DNA from: UBA4459 sp963776205
GTDB taxonomy: Bacteria > Bacteroidota > Bacteroidia > Bacteroidales > F082
Direction: 5' to 3'
Assembly: GCA_963776205.1 (NCBI GenBank)
Contig: CAVZLR010000001.1
Location: 496,001 to 560,000, forward strand
Length of the DNA: 64,000 nt
The notes beneath the pieces are model-generated. The model ran no database searches, was not told the DNA's origin, and worked only from the letters and a program-made list of their open reading frames with translations. Both the position numbers and the translations under genes were made by a program. Below, in pieces: positions 1 to 9,106 of the stretch. The stretch's first letter is position 1; each line of letters opens with the position of its first letter.

Positions 1-1
1 T

Positions 2-67
2 CAAGACAGTGAAGATTATTATGTGGCGTATAATGAATTCTATGACAAAATTATCGGCGAAGAATAG
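2..67 (+). CDS. C-terminal tail of an upstream gene, probably glycogen/starch synthase (partial)
   Basis: An open frame runs in from the left edge and stops at TAG 65-67. Its last residues read EDYYVAYNEFYDKIIGEE, an acidic, aromatic helix of the kind that ends glycosyltransferases. The assignment to glycogen synthase (GlgA) rests on the gene order glgA-DUF4270-glmS, which I recall as common in Bacteroidota, and not on any visible catalytic motif. It overlaps the start of the next gene, which fits a compact operon. Only 21 codons are visible, so the identity is an inference. Confidence 0.45.
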   Translation, partial: QDSEDYYVAYNEFYDKIIGEE

Positions 68-1403
68 ATTTCTTCTTAAAAGAAGCCTGAGAAGCGCGTT
101 CTATATAGTATACCTTTTATTTATTACTTCTTTAATTTCTTGCTATAAGCCGGCTGGAGAAATAGGTGCTATAGTACAACCTCAAAATTCTTTGCTACAA
201 GTAGCATGGACTGACACAGCAATGGTATATGCCTATTCTGTGCCTGATGACACCGTTCGTACTGACGGACTCAGTACGACTTTGCTGGGAAGTTTAATGG
301 ACCCTACATTTGGTCATACAACAGCGAGTTTTTATTCTCAATTCATGCTTGAAAATACTGGTCATCGTTTTGGAGAAAATCCGCAGGTTGACTCACTTGT
401 TTTGCAATTAAGATATACCGGAGGTTCCTATGGTGACTCCACTACTTACTTAACTGCCAGAGTTTATCAGATGGAGGGGTCAATATACCTTGATAGTACA
501 TACACCTCGAATATTGACATTCCTGTTTATCCTACGGATTACGCGAATCATACCTTCATACCAAAGCCAACTGATAGCATTGTTGTTGGCGATGATACGG
601 TTTCGGCTGCCCTTAGAATTAATCTAAGTAATATAAATCCGGGATTAGCTGATTACCTGATAAATATTGATACGGTTCTGATGGATAGCAATGATGTATT
701 TATTGATTATTTTAAAGGTCTTTACGTAACAACAGATCAGGTTACTGACGGAGGGTCATTGGTAAATTTTGATTTGTTCAGCAACTCATCAAAAATAACT
801 TTGTATTATCACAACGATGAAGAAGACTCTTTAGATTTTGACTATCCCATTACGGTAATCACGCAGTATGCCTCGAAATATGAGCATGACCTTACAGTTG
901 GGAGTCCTGATTTTGTGCAGCAAGTTGTGCAAGAAGATACTGCGTTAGGAAACAATAAATTTTACGTACAGGGAATAGCAGGCGTCGCCTCTGTTATTAA
1001 ATTTCCAAATATGAAATCGTGGAATGATATTGGTAACATCGCTATAAACGAGGCTAAATTAGTGCTGCCCGGAAATACAGAAGATACCTTATATTCTCCA
1101 CCAGTTAAACTTGCATTGGCATCAATTAGCCCAGATGGTACTTATGACTTCGTGCCAGATGAAAGTAGTGGTTCCGACCAGTATTTTGGCGGCGAATATA
1201 AAGCATCAACAAGGTCGTATACTTTCAGAATTACCAGGTATCTGCAATCATTAATTGATGACCCAACTGTAGAAAATAATGGATTATATTTGATTGTCAG
1301 AGGAGGATCAATTTATCCAAACAGATTTGTATTTAATGGAACAGCTCCAGAATCTGATACTACTAAATTACATTTGGAAATTATTTATACAGAATTAGAC
1401 TAA
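42..1403 (+). CDS. DUF4270 family lipoprotein
   Basis: This is a predicted outer-membrane or cell-surface lipoprotein. After a basic N-terminus and a hydrophobic stretch comes the lipobox-like LISC, followed by a long beta-rich region with the wording typical of DUF4270 (GSLMDPTFGHTTASFYSQF near the front; SYTFRITRYLQSLIDD and LYLIVRGGSIYPNRFVFNG near the end). The family is widespread in Bacteroidota; its molecular role is unknown. The start is placed at ATG 42 (MTKLSAKNR) because it gives a normal signal peptide; ATGs at 21 and 33 are in the same frame. The gene overlaps the preceding frame by 26 bases and is followed 12 bases later by glmS, so the three are probably co-transcribed. Confidence 0.82.
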   Translation: MTKLSAKNRFLLKRSLRSAFYIVYLLFITSLISCYKPAGEIGAIVQPQNSLLQVAWTDTAMVYAYSVPDDTVRTDGLSTTLLGSLMDPTFGHTTASFYSQFMLENTGHRFGENPQVDSLVLQLRYTGGSYGDSTTYLTARVYQMEGSIYLDSTYTSNIDIPVYPTDYANHTFIPKPTDSIVVGDDTVSAALRINLSNINPGLADYLINIDTVLMDSNDVFIDYFKGLYVTTDQVTDGGSLVNFDLFSNSSKITLYYHNDEEDSLDFDYPITVITQYASKYEHDLTVGSPDFVQQVVQEDTALGNNKFYVQGIAGVASVIKFPNMKSWNDIGNIAINEAKLVLPGNTEDTLYSPPVKLALASISPDGTYDFVPDESSGSDQYFGGEYKASTRSYTFRITRYLQSLIDDPTVENNGLYLIVRGGSIYPNRFVFNGTAPESDTTKLHLEIIYTELD

Positions 1404-1415
1404 AACCTTAACAAG

Positions 1416-3254
1416 ATGTGTGGCATAGTAGCTTACATTGGACCTAAACAAGCTTATCCAATACTTTTAAAAGGACTTCAAAGACTTGAATACAGAGGGT
1501 ATGACAGTGCCGGTATAGCACTTTTGAATGGAGGGTTAATCCTTTTTAAAACCAAAGGTAAAGTTGTAGAACTTGAAGATTACCTTAAAGATAAGAAGCT
1601 TAAAGGAACCATTGGAATAGCGCATACGCGTTGGGCAACACATGGCGAACCTAACCAGACAAATGCACATCCTCATTTTTCACAATCAAAGAAACTGGCT
1701 ATTATTCATAACGGAATTATAGAAAATTATGCCCCCCTGAAAAAAGAGCTTACAAAACGGGGTTATTCATTTGAATCGGAGACAGATACCGAGGTACTAA
1801 TCAACTTAATTGAAGATATTCAGCAAAATGAAAATGTATCTCTTGAGGAAGCTGTGCGAATGTCGTTAAACCAGGTAATTGGTGCTTACGCAATAGTCGT
1901 ATTATCACAGGATAATCCGAATATGCTGATTGCTGCCAGGAAAGGCAGTCCACTTGTAATTGGAATAGGCGAAGACGATTATTTTATTGCCTCCGATGCA
2001 ACACCCATTATTGAATACACCAAGAATGTAGTATATCTCGAAGATGAGGAAGTAGCTATTGTTAAAAGAGGTGAAGAACTCCAGATAAGAAATATTAAAA
2101 ATCAAAAGAAAACACCTTATATTCAGGAACTTGAGTGGAATCTTAATGAACTCGAAAAAGGTGGCTATGAACATTTCATGCTGAAAGAGATTTATGAGCA
2201 ACCTCGCTCAGTAAAAGACAGCATGAGAGGTCGTTTGAATGCGCTGAGCGGAATTGTTTCGCTTGGTGGTATTGTGGATTATGAGGAAAAGATGCTCAAA
2301 GCGAGGCGTATTATTATGATCGCCTGTGGCACTTCTTGGCATGCCGGGCTGGTAGGCGAATATTTATTTGAAGATATTGCCCGGATACCGGTTGAAGTTG
2401 AATACGCCTCGGAGTTCAGGTACCGCAATCCAATTATAGATGAAAATGATATTGTCATTGCTATTTCGCAATCTGGAGAAACGGCCGACACGCTCGCTGC
2501 CATAGAAATGGCCAGGAGCAAAGGGGCTACCATACTTGGCATTTGTAATGTTGTGGGTTCATCAATTGCCCGGGCTACCGATGCCGGAACTTATACCCAT
2601 GCCGGACCAGAAATAGGCGTGGCTTCAACCAAAGCGTTTACGGCACAGGTAACGGTTTTAACATTGATGGCTCTCCGCCTGGCCAAACTAAAAGGAACCT
2701 TGCCAAAATCGAGGTTCATGCAACTATTAAATGAACTGGAAGCTTTACCTGAAAAAATTGCAAAAGTACTTGACGACAAAGGAATTACCGAGCACATTGC
2801 TGAAGAATTCAAATCCGCATCTAACTTCCTCTACCTTGGAAGGGGATATAACTTCCCGGTAGCGCTGGAAGGTGCTTTAAAGCTTAAAGAGATATCTTAT
2901 ATTCATGCTGAAGGATATCCGGCAGCTGAAATGAAACATGGCCCAATTGCTTTGATTGATGAAAACATGCCCGTAGTATTCATTGCACCCAATAAAGGTA
3001 TCTACGAAAAAATAGTGAGCAATATCCAGGAAGTAAAGGCCCGGAACGGAAAAATTATTGCCATTGTTACCGAGGGTGATACAACAGTAAAAGATTTGGC
3101 AGATTATATTATTGAGATACCTGAAACCGAAGAGATGCTCGTTCCAATCCTGGCTTCTATTCCTTTACAAAAACTGGCTTATTATATTGCCATCCTTCGT
3201 GGCTGTAATGTGGACCAGCCCAGGAATCTCGCTAAATCAGTAACCGTGGAATAA
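1416..3254 (+). CDS. glmS: Glutamine--fructose-6-phosphate aminotransferase (isomerizing)
   Basis: GlmS makes glucosamine-6-phosphate from fructose-6-phosphate and glutamine, the first step towards UDP-GlcNAc, peptidoglycan and lipid A. At 612 residues it is full length. Residues 1-220 are the class II glutamine amidotransferase domain, with the nucleophile Cys2 (MCGIVAYIG) and the RWATHG glutamine-binding motif. Two SIS sugar-isomerase domains follow, with ACGTSWHAG and ISQSGETADT. The C-terminus LAKSVTVE is the invariant family tail, so the frame is intact. No ribozyme-like leader fits in the 12-base gap behind the DUF4270 gene. Confidence 0.98.
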   Translation: MCGIVAYIGPKQAYPILLKGLQRLEYRGYDSAGIALLNGGLILFKTKGKVVELEDYLKDKKLKGTIGIAHTRWATHGEPNQTNAHPHFSQSKKLAIIHNGIIENYAPLKKELTKRGYSFESETDTEVLINLIEDIQQNENVSLEEAVRMSLNQVIGAYAIVVLSQDNPNMLIAARKGSPLVIGIGEDDYFIASDATPIIEYTKNVVYLEDEEVAIVKRGEELQIRNIKNQKKTPYIQELEWNLNELEKGGYEHFMLKEIYEQPRSVKDSMRGRLNALSGIVSLGGIVDYEEKMLKARRIIMIACGTSWHAGLVGEYLFEDIARIPVEVEYASEFRYRNPIIDENDIVIAISQSGETADTLAAIEMARSKGATILGICNVVGSSIARATDAGTYTHAGPEIGVASTKAFTAQVTVLTLMALRLAKLKGTLPKSRFMQLLNELEALPEKIAKVLDDKGITEHIAEEFKSASNFLYLGRGYNFPVALEGALKLKEISYIHAEGYPAAEMKHGPIALIDENMPVVFIAPNKGIYEKIVSNIQEVKARNGKIIAIVTEGDTTVKDLADYIIEIPETEEMLVPILASIPLQKLAYYIAILRGCNVDQPRNLAKSVTVE

Positions 3255-3285
3255 AAAAAGGCTGCCTTTTTTTGGCCGCCTTTTA
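3254..3285. terminator. Bidirectional terminator between glmS and sod
   Basis: AAAAGGCTGCC and GGCCGCCTTTT pair at ten of eleven positions around a T-rich loop. A-runs and T-runs flank the stem on both sides, so it can stop both the rightward glmS transcript and the leftward sod transcript. Confidence 0.8.
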
Positions 3286-3303
3286 TATTCTTAAAAGATC
3301 TTC

Positions 3304-3879
3304 CTATAACCTTTTTCCGATCGTATTCCAGTCAACCACTTTCCAGAAATCCTCAATATAGGCAGGCCTTAAATTACGCTTATCAATATAATATGCATGT
3401 TCCCAAACATCGCATGTCATAATGGGTTCTTTTCCGCCGCGTAATGGATTTCCAGCATTGCTTTCCTGTACAATTTCCAATTTTCCTGAAGGTGATTTTA
3501 CCAACCAGGCCCAACCTGAACCAAACAGTGTAGCTGCCGCTTTACTGAATTGCTCTTTAAAAGCTTCAAATGAACCAAAATCACTTTTGATAGCATTTAA
3601 TAATGCACCTGTAGGTTCACCACCGCCATCAGGTGCCATACAATTCCAGTAAAAAGTATGATTCCATACCTGGGCGCCATTATTGAAAATACCACCATTG
3701 GCTTTTTTAACAATTTCTTCCAGTCCCGAATTTTCGAACTCTGTTCCTGTGACCAACCCATTTAGATTTTTTACATATCCTGCATGGTGTTTGCCATAAT
3801 GATACTCGAGTGTTTCCTTTGAAATCTGCGGTTCCAACGCGTTTAAGTCGTATGGTAAAGCAGGTAATTCGTATGCCAT
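3304..3879 (-). CDS. sodB: Superoxide dismutase, Fe-type
   Basis: This cytoplasmic enzyme dismutates superoxide to hydrogen peroxide and oxygen. All metal ligands are visible: His27 (EYHYGKHH), His74 (QVWNHTFYW), Asp157 and His161 (DVWEHAYY). Gln70 in GAQVWNH and the CMAP after FYWN are the marks of the iron form, although Bacteroidota enzymes can be cambialistic. At 191 residues it has normal length. The gene stands alone behind its own promoter box. Confidence 0.97.
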   Translation of the reverse strand: MAYELPALPYDLNALEPQISKETLEYHYGKHHAGYVKNLNGLVTGTEFENSGLEEIVKKANGGIFNNGAQVWNHTFYWNCMAPDGGGEPTGALLNAIKSDFGSFEAFKEQFSKAAATLFGSGWAWLVKSPSGKLEIVQESNAGNPLRGGKEPIMTCDVWEHAYYIDKRNLRPAYIEDFWKVVDWNTIGKRL

Positions 3880-3923
3880 AATATTTAAATTTTAATGTGA
3901 TTTATTTAGATAAGTTCTAAATA

Positions 3924-3931
3924 CAAAAATA
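3924..3931 (-). promoter_or_regulatory. -7 promoter box of sod
   Basis: On the minus strand the sequence is TATTTTTG, an exact match to the Bacteroidota -7 consensus TAnnTTTG, 45 bases ahead of the sod start codon. No clear -33 TTTG was found at the right spacing. Confidence 0.55.
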
Positions 3932-3970
3932 TAAAAAGTTTTCCTTCCAAATTTTTCTGATCCTGAATAA

Positions 3971-5584
3971 TTAATTATTCAATTCGTAAACGGCCCTTTT
4001 AAACGTAGTGTCAATTTTATGATAGATGGGGTAAAACCCATTTTCATCCAGTATATTACGACCAACAAATGACTTGAACAGTATTTTTATTTTATCTTTC
4101 GAAATACGAATTTCTTCTTTTGTAGCTTCTATACCTTTGTCTTCAGCGTATTCAACTAAATCATCATATTCGCTTTTATTCATTTCAAACCCATCTTCAA
4201 ATTCCTTAGCATCTTCATATTTTATCAGCTCAGCCCTATTCACATCTGTATAATCAAAAGCAAACTGAAAGATGAGTCCTTTGTTGGCGAGTAAATTGTA
4301 ATACGTATGCACTGAATCTGTAATTATCGGAATAAAAATGTCAGGCATGATGCCGCCACCACCATAAACAACTTTACCACCTGGTGTTGTATACTTCAGT
4401 GAATCTGCGAATTTTATACTATCAGCGCTTTGCAGTTCGCCATTAAATAAACGGTGAAACTGCTCACCATAGTACTCGTCAAATCCTTCTTCATAAGGAC
4501 GTTGAATACAGCGGCCCGTTGGGGTGTAATACCTGGCAACAGTCAGTCTTAATGCCGAACCATCAGGAAGATTCATTTGTTCCTGCACCAAGCCTTTGCC
4601 GAACGACCGCCTTCCGATGATGGTTCCAATATCATTATCCTGAATAGCACCTGCTACAATTTCACTGGCAGATGCTGAACCACCATCAATCAAAATGACA
4701 ACTTCTTTATCCTGCAGATTACCCCTGTCGGTAGCAAAAGCAAAGTTTTTCGGCCTGTTTTTTCCTTCGGTATAAACAATCAATTTACCTGACGGCAGAA
4801 ATTCATCCGCAATACTGATGGCTGCATTTAAATATCCTCCCGGGTTACCCCTCAGGTCGAGGATTAATTTTGTCATTCCCTCGTTGATCAATTCCTCAAT
4901 GGCCTTTTTAAATTCCTTTTCTGTTGTTGCTGAGAAATTTCGCAGCTTCACATAACCTATTTCATCATTTACCATATAAGCCACATCAAGGCTGTAGGTA
5001 GGGATTACATCGCGCGTAATGGTAAAATCGATAAGTTTAGGAATTCCTCTCCTGAAAATGGAAACTTTTACCTTAGTTCCTTTTTTGCCCTTCAATTTTC
5101 TGATAGCATCATTATTGGTAATGCCAGTTCCGGCCACCAGTGTATCTTCAATTTTTACAATCCTGTCGCCTGCCATCAACCCAACTTTTTCGGAAGGACC
5201 ACCCGGAATAGGACTGATCACTGTTATGGTATCCTTTTCAATTCGAAAAGAGATGCCAATGCCTTCAAAACTACCTAAAAGGTCATCATTCACCGAGTGA
5301 AACTCTTCAACGGTAATATATTGCGAATGCGGATCAAGTTCTTTCAGCATTTCTTTGATAGCCGTAGTTTCCAGGTCAGTTTGTTTAACCGTATCCACAT
5401 AATTATAGTCAATGTAATCAATGATATCATCCACCTTGCCGTAATTGGATTTATTGTTTGGCGATATTACATGATGTATTGGATTGCTGCGGTTTAAAAG
5501 AGAGCCCAGCAATATGCCTGCAATGAGGACAATCGCAAAAGCTATGGGTAGGTATATAAAATATTGACGATTTGATCGATTCAT
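3971..5584 (-). CDS. CtpA-like S41 family carboxy-terminal processing protease
   Basis: This is a membrane-anchored periplasmic serine protease that trims or degrades proteins from the C-terminus. Residues 9-28 form a single transmembrane anchor. A PDZ domain follows at about 90-175 (GSFEGIGISFRIEKD, GLMAGDRIVKI). The S41 core carries the catalytic serine near residue 303 in GGSASASE and the lysine near 330 in SFGKGLVQ, the Ser-Lys dyad of this family. The 537 residues include a long C-terminal extension, usual in Bacteroidota homologues. It is convergent with nothing and stands alone between sod and the FISUMP gene. Confidence 0.93.
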   Translation of the reverse strand: MNRSNRQYFIYLPIAFAIVLIAGILLGSLLNRSNPIHHVISPNNKSNYGKVDDIIDYIDYNYVDTVKQTDLETTAIKEMLKELDPHSQYITVEEFHSVNDDLLGSFEGIGISFRIEKDTITVISPIPGGPSEKVGLMAGDRIVKIEDTLVAGTGITNNDAIRKLKGKKGTKVKVSIFRRGIPKLIDFTITRDVIPTYSLDVAYMVNDEIGYVKLRNFSATTEKEFKKAIEELINEGMTKLILDLRGNPGGYLNAAISIADEFLPSGKLIVYTEGKNRPKNFAFATDRGNLQDKEVVILIDGGSASASEIVAGAIQDNDIGTIIGRRSFGKGLVQEQMNLPDGSALRLTVARYYTPTGRCIQRPYEEGFDEYYGEQFHRLFNGELQSADSIKFADSLKYTTPGGKVVYGGGGIMPDIFIPIITDSVHTYYNLLANKGLIFQFAFDYTDVNRAELIKYEDAKEFEDGFEMNKSEYDDLVEYAEDKGIEATKEEIRISKDKIKILFKSFVGRNILDENGFYPIYHKIDTTFKRAVYELNN

Positions 5585-5755
5585 GTGATAAATATTTAGC
5601 CGGTAAAATTATAAAAAAAGCCTTGCTGAAGGAGGAAAGCTTGAAAAGGAAAACATTAAATACATTTGATTTACGAGGATGAATCTTTAAATCCACTAAA
5701 AATTAACCTATGCATGAAATACAATAATATAAAAGTGTTGCAGAAAATTATTGCT

Positions 5756-5763
5756 TATTTTTG
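5756..5763 (+). promoter_or_regulatory. -7 promoter box of the FISUMP gene
   Basis: TATTTTTG is an exact TAnnTTTG match, 47 bases upstream of ATG 5810. Confidence 0.45.
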
Positions 5764-5809
5764 ATTTAACAAGGAGTTCTTAACGCTTGTATCTCGTATT
5801 GATATCATC

Positions 5810-6828
5810 ATGATTCATCAGTCTTATTTACGATTCAATATCATTCTACTGATTATTTTATTACTGTTTACTACCTGTAATAAAAATGAGGTAAAAGACT
5901 CATTTTGTGAAATTTCATTTGAGGTTCAGACAGACCAGTTTTATATGGGTTGCACGATTCCTATTTCCGTTAGAGCAGGTGAATCAACAAATAAAGAAAC
6001 GCAGGTTCAGCTAATTATCAATGATCAGGATATGGGATTTGTATCTACGGCTCCTTATATCTTTTATTGGAATACAGAGGATGCTGATGTTGGAAACCAA
6101 ACCATCAAAGCAATTTATATAACGCCTGAAAATGAAAAGGTATCAGATGAACAGTCCCTCAACTTACTTGCAGTAAGTGTAAACTGTCCGGATGAGGTCG
6201 TGGATATTGACGGAAATATATATCCCATTGTTCAGATTGGAAACCAATGCTGGATGCAAACAAACTTGAAGGTGACACATTATCCCGATGGTGAACCACT
6301 GATAAATGGTATTGACAGCCTGGTTGGAGGACTCCCAAACGAATTACCCGGCTGGTATTTTGCTTATAACAGGGATAGTAACTACCTACAATCCTATGGC
6401 TACTTATACACTTGGGTAACAGCCATGAAAGGGAATACAGCAGCTGATGAAAACACCGGACCGATACAGGGAATTTGCCCGGATGGCTGGCATGTTCCTA
6501 ATGCGCATGAATGGCGAGCGCTTATTGACTTTTCTGGAGGAATTGAGATTGCTGGGGACAAGCTGAAGGATCCGGGTGTTAACGCATTGGATTGACAGTT
6601 TATCGGATATTACTGGCAATGGTTTTAATGCACTTCCGGGCGGTTGCCGTGTTTCTGACGGAAGCTATATAGAAGAAAGCCAAAGTGCCTACTTCTGGAC
6701 GGCAACTGAAACGATCGCGAATCATGCGTATCATATCTATTTGAATAATAATAGATTCAAAAGCAGCCATGCTGGGCCACCAGGACAGTAAACGATTTGG
6801 TTATTCAGTAAGATGTGTTAGGGACTGA
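5810..6828 (+). CDS. FISUMP-domain lipoprotein, two frameshifts
   Basis: The N-terminus is a lipoprotein signal with Cys23 (LLLFTTCNKN). An Ig-like region follows at about 30-130, and then the FISUMP domain (Fibrobacter succinogenes major paralogous domain): DIDGNIYPIVQIGNQCWMQ, then GICPDGWHVPNAHEW. The open frame from 5810 stops at 6595, but the domain continues in the next frame (THWIDSL, NALPGGCRVSDGS, YFWTATE) to about 6780. It then continues in the third frame with SKRFGYSVRCVRD and a stop at 6828. Each step is one extra base, near the ggg at 6574 and the gggcc at 6774. The complete and recognisable C-terminus argues for base-call errors rather than decay. The domain occurs on cell-surface proteins; its ligand is unknown. 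Confidence 0.82.
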
Positions 6829-6857
6829 TAAAAAAAAGGGGGCGTTTGCCCCCCCAT
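6829..6857 (-). terminator. Terminator of the 6883-7395 gene
   Basis: A perfect GGGGGC / GCCCCC hairpin has loop GTTT. Read on the minus strand it is followed by an uninterrupted T-run (the A-run at 6829-6837), so it ends leftward transcripts. Confidence 0.75.
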
Positions 6858-6882
6858 CATCCTATCATGCATAGCAATGATA

Positions 6883-7395
6883 TTAGTAAGTTATAGTGCC
6901 TTCACCTTCCATTGTCCATACAAAGTTTGCCATATCGATCGTGCCGAACAAATCGACTTCTCCGTAAGCGCCATCAAATCGCCCGGTACCACCATATATA
7001 ATATAGTGATAATACCATATTTCAGTTTCTAGATCTTGCCAGGCAGATTCTACATATGTATGAATTTCATCACCATTGGCAGCGGTGATTTTGCCATTCA
7101 TTACACTCATACCATCATAACAGCCAAAATTAATAACAGTGTAATGACCTATGTGCGAAGCATTTCCCTCTCCCTCAAGGGTAAGATAAGGTGCCGGAGC
7201 ACATCCTTCGATAGTGTTATCAAATTCGAAGGTTCCCGAAACTTCAAAGAACTTGATTGTTTTGGTTACCGCTTTGCCTGCTTTTTCAATAGTAGAAAAA
7301 GTATTGTCTTTTTCATTGGTTGGCGTTACATTCTCCTTATTACATCTTATTGCAAGAACAAATAATGCGGCTAAAAGGAATACTCGAATTTTCAT
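6883..7395 (-). CDS. Small lipoprotein of unknown function, beta-barrel-like
   Basis: The product has 170 residues. The N-terminus is a lipoprotein signal with Cys18 (VLAIRCNKE). The mature part is beta-rich and ends in GGTGRFDGAYGEVDLFG, the GGTGxFxxAxG pattern of small secreted barrels resembling the allene oxide cyclase or lipocalin-like fold; this resemblance is only to a sequence pattern. No catalytic residues can be named. It is a single-gene unit with its own terminator. The function is not known. Confidence 0.7.
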   Translation of the reverse strand: MKIRVFLLAALFVLAIRCNKENVTPTNEKDNTFSTIEKAGKAVTKTIKFFEVSGTFEFDNTIEGCAPAPYLTLEGEGNASHIGHYTVINFGCYDGMSVMNGKITAANGDEIHTYVESAWQDLETEIWYYHYIIYGGTGRFDGAYGEVDLFGTIDMANFVWTMEGEGTITY

Positions 7396-7443
7396 AATGA
7401 TTAGTTTTAGTTTAACATTTAAATTAGTTAATAAGTAATTTTT

Positions 7444-8482
7444 TTAATCCTCCATCCTTGCATTAATCCAGTCAATTATTTCCTGGTCCACATTTTCCTG
7501 AGCCTAGCAACTCCAAACCATGAAAATCTCCAGGAACTATGATTACTTTTTAGGTTCCAGAGCTGAATTATAAGGAATAATGCTTCTTCATCGAAGCATA
7601 TATATGAATTGCAATCCAGATCGGATGCGATAAAAAGTACATTTGCAGTGGAAAGCCTTCTTCAATACCAAGTCTGGAAGTTGAAAGTCCTACAGAACCT
7701 TTACCCGGGCCAGTTATTACCGATCATGCTTTCGTTGGCCCCCAGCGAACCACCCATAAGACCTATCGCTCAGGATCAACTTTTTGATGTTTTTTAGATA
7801 CGTATAGCAGGCATGTAAATCATTCCTGGCGTGCACTTTTGCAAATTCTTCCAATCTTCAAGCGTATCAATATCTCAATTATTGGCCAGGAATCTGAATC
7901 ACCACATGGCCACGGTAATCAAAAATATAACAAACATATCCCTGGCAACCAGGTTATAAAAAACATCTGTCATTTTCCATAAGTTTGTAACTGAATACTC
8001 CCATTAAGATAACAGCCGGGCTTTTTGCCGGATTGCTATTTAAATAAAATAAATTTCCGGCAATATTCAATACCATCAATCGTTGTTACATCGGCAATTC
8101 TGTCTGGTAAAAGACGTGGCAACTTTTTTTGAGTCACTTACTCCTGATGTTGTGCCATCATCCAGCGTGACTTTAATTCGATGATAATAATTCGTTGCCC
8201 CATGTAATCCATCAATGAGTTGACTTGTTTTTAAGGGGTCACTAACCGTAACTGTTTTTAAAATATCCGAAAAATCACTTTGTAATGAAAGCTCTACCTG
8301 GCAAGATTGAATGTTGGTTTTATTTACCGTCCAATTGGCTGTAAAACTTGTTTCGGTTACATTTGTTGGATCATTAAGGGTTACTTTCAATGCTGGTTCA
8401 GGGGCTGTTCATCCTCTTTGCATCCAACAAAGAATAAAACTGAAAAAGAAATTAGGATTAGTAAAAAGGCATGTGTTTTCAT
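7444..8482 (-). pseudogene. FN3-alpha/beta hydrolase lipoprotein, broken by many frameshifts
   Basis: Read in three frames, the minus strand gives one protein of about 345 residues. It starts at ATG 8482 with a lipoprotein signal (FFVGCKEDEQP). A fibronectin type III domain follows (TSFTANWTVNKTNIQSC, NYYHRIKVTLDDGTTSG). Then comes a dienelactone-hydrolase-like alpha/beta hydrolase: NIAGNLFYLNSNPAKSPAVI, FDYRGHG, the nucleophile elbow IGLMGGSLGAN, VIIVPGDFHG holding the probable catalytic His, and the end DQEIIDWINARMED. At least eight one-base shifts separate these pieces, although each piece reads as clean coding sequence. Whether this is a true pseudogene or a badly sequenced gene cannot be decided here. 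The gene has an intact promoter shared with the SRPBCC gene. Confidence 0.7.
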
Positions 8483-8535
8483 AGGTTCAGATTTTAGTAT
8501 GTAATAATGTGTTTTAAATCAGTCTACTAGTAACA

Positions 8536-8601
8536 CAAAATTATCTTCAGATTGTGAGGTTTGCTTTTGTTAGCATCTCAAATGTTTTGGAAATCGTCTC
8601 A
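8536..8601 (-). promoter_or_regulatory. Shared promoter/operator block, copy 1 (hydrolase gene)
   Basis: On the minus strand a 27-base motif (8575-8601, beginning TGAGACGATTTCC and ending CATTTGAGAT) is followed 31 bases later by TAATTTTG (8536-8543), an exact -7 box. The block matches the one at 9107-9172 at 52 of 66 positions without gaps, and the 27-base part is identical. TGAGA occurs twice in the motif, 21 bases apart. The -7 box lies 54 bases from the start codon at 8482. Confidence 0.75.
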
Positions 8602-8622
8602 AATTAAGGAGTAGTTGCTTGT

Positions 8623-9063
8623 TTAGGTTTTCTCTATGATTCTTTTCGCGTTTTGAAGCGATATCTCGATAATCTTAGTCCAGGTTTTCTTTCCAAGCAA
8701 ATTATCATACATCTTTCCTCCCATATACCACGGAATTTTATAACTCAAACCATGTGTGAACTCTGTTTTACCATTTGAGTTCTTAAAAATCCATTGTGTC
8801 TTGTGTTCTATTCCTTTAAATGATTTTCCATTCCAGCCCTCATTTTTCCTGAAATTCCTAAACTCGGTTCCAACCGTAAAATTCACACCAAGCATTTTTA
8901 CTTTGTAATTGAATTTACTACCGGTAGCCCAGGTTTTTTCTGTTATTGGCTTTACATCTGAAAGGCCTTCATAAAATTCAGGCCATTTTTGATAATTTGA
9001 AACATAATTAAAAACCTTTTCGACTGGTGCATCAATTATAATGCTTCGTTTTATTTCATTCAT
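8623..9063 (-). CDS. SRPBCC family (START-like/polyketide cyclase) protein
   Basis: This 146-residue protein has the SRPBCC helix-grip fold: the opening strand MNEIKRSIIIDAPVEKVFNY, then YQKWPEFYEG, and a C-terminal helix ending in KIIEISLQNAKRIIEKT. The fold binds hydrophobic ligands in a deep cavity; the ligand here is unknown. There is no signal peptide, so it is cytoplasmic. A strong Shine-Dalgarno sequence AAGGAGG sits just before the ATG, unusual in a phylum that mostly lacks them. The promoter block is shared with the hydrolase gene downstream, and the hybrid kinase lies just upstream, so it is probably a target of that regulator. Confidence 0.85.
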   Translation of the reverse strand: MNEIKRSIIIDAPVEKVFNYVSNYQKWPEFYEGLSDVKPITEKTWATGSKFNYKVKMLGVNFTVGTEFRNFRKNEGWNGKSFKGIEHKTQWIFKNSNGKTEFTHGLSYKIPWYMGGKMYDNLLGKKTWTKIIEISLQNAKRIIEKT

Positions 9064-9106
9064 AATAAACCTCCTTGATTTATTATTCTACTCATCTGTA
9101 TTTATA

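Noticed and set aside
1..1403. Start of the DUF4270 gene at position 9 or 21
   Set aside because: These starts add residues encoded inside the 3' end of the preceding gene and weaken the signal peptide; ATG 42 fits better.
5451..5696. 81-codon leftward frame upstream of the S41 protease
   Set aside because: It overlaps the protease N-terminus in another frame and has no family match, promoter or conserved pattern.
7609..7797. 62-codon rightward frame
   Set aside because: The opposite strand carries the recognisable hydrolase sequence, including the nucleophile elbow, so this frame is a shadow.
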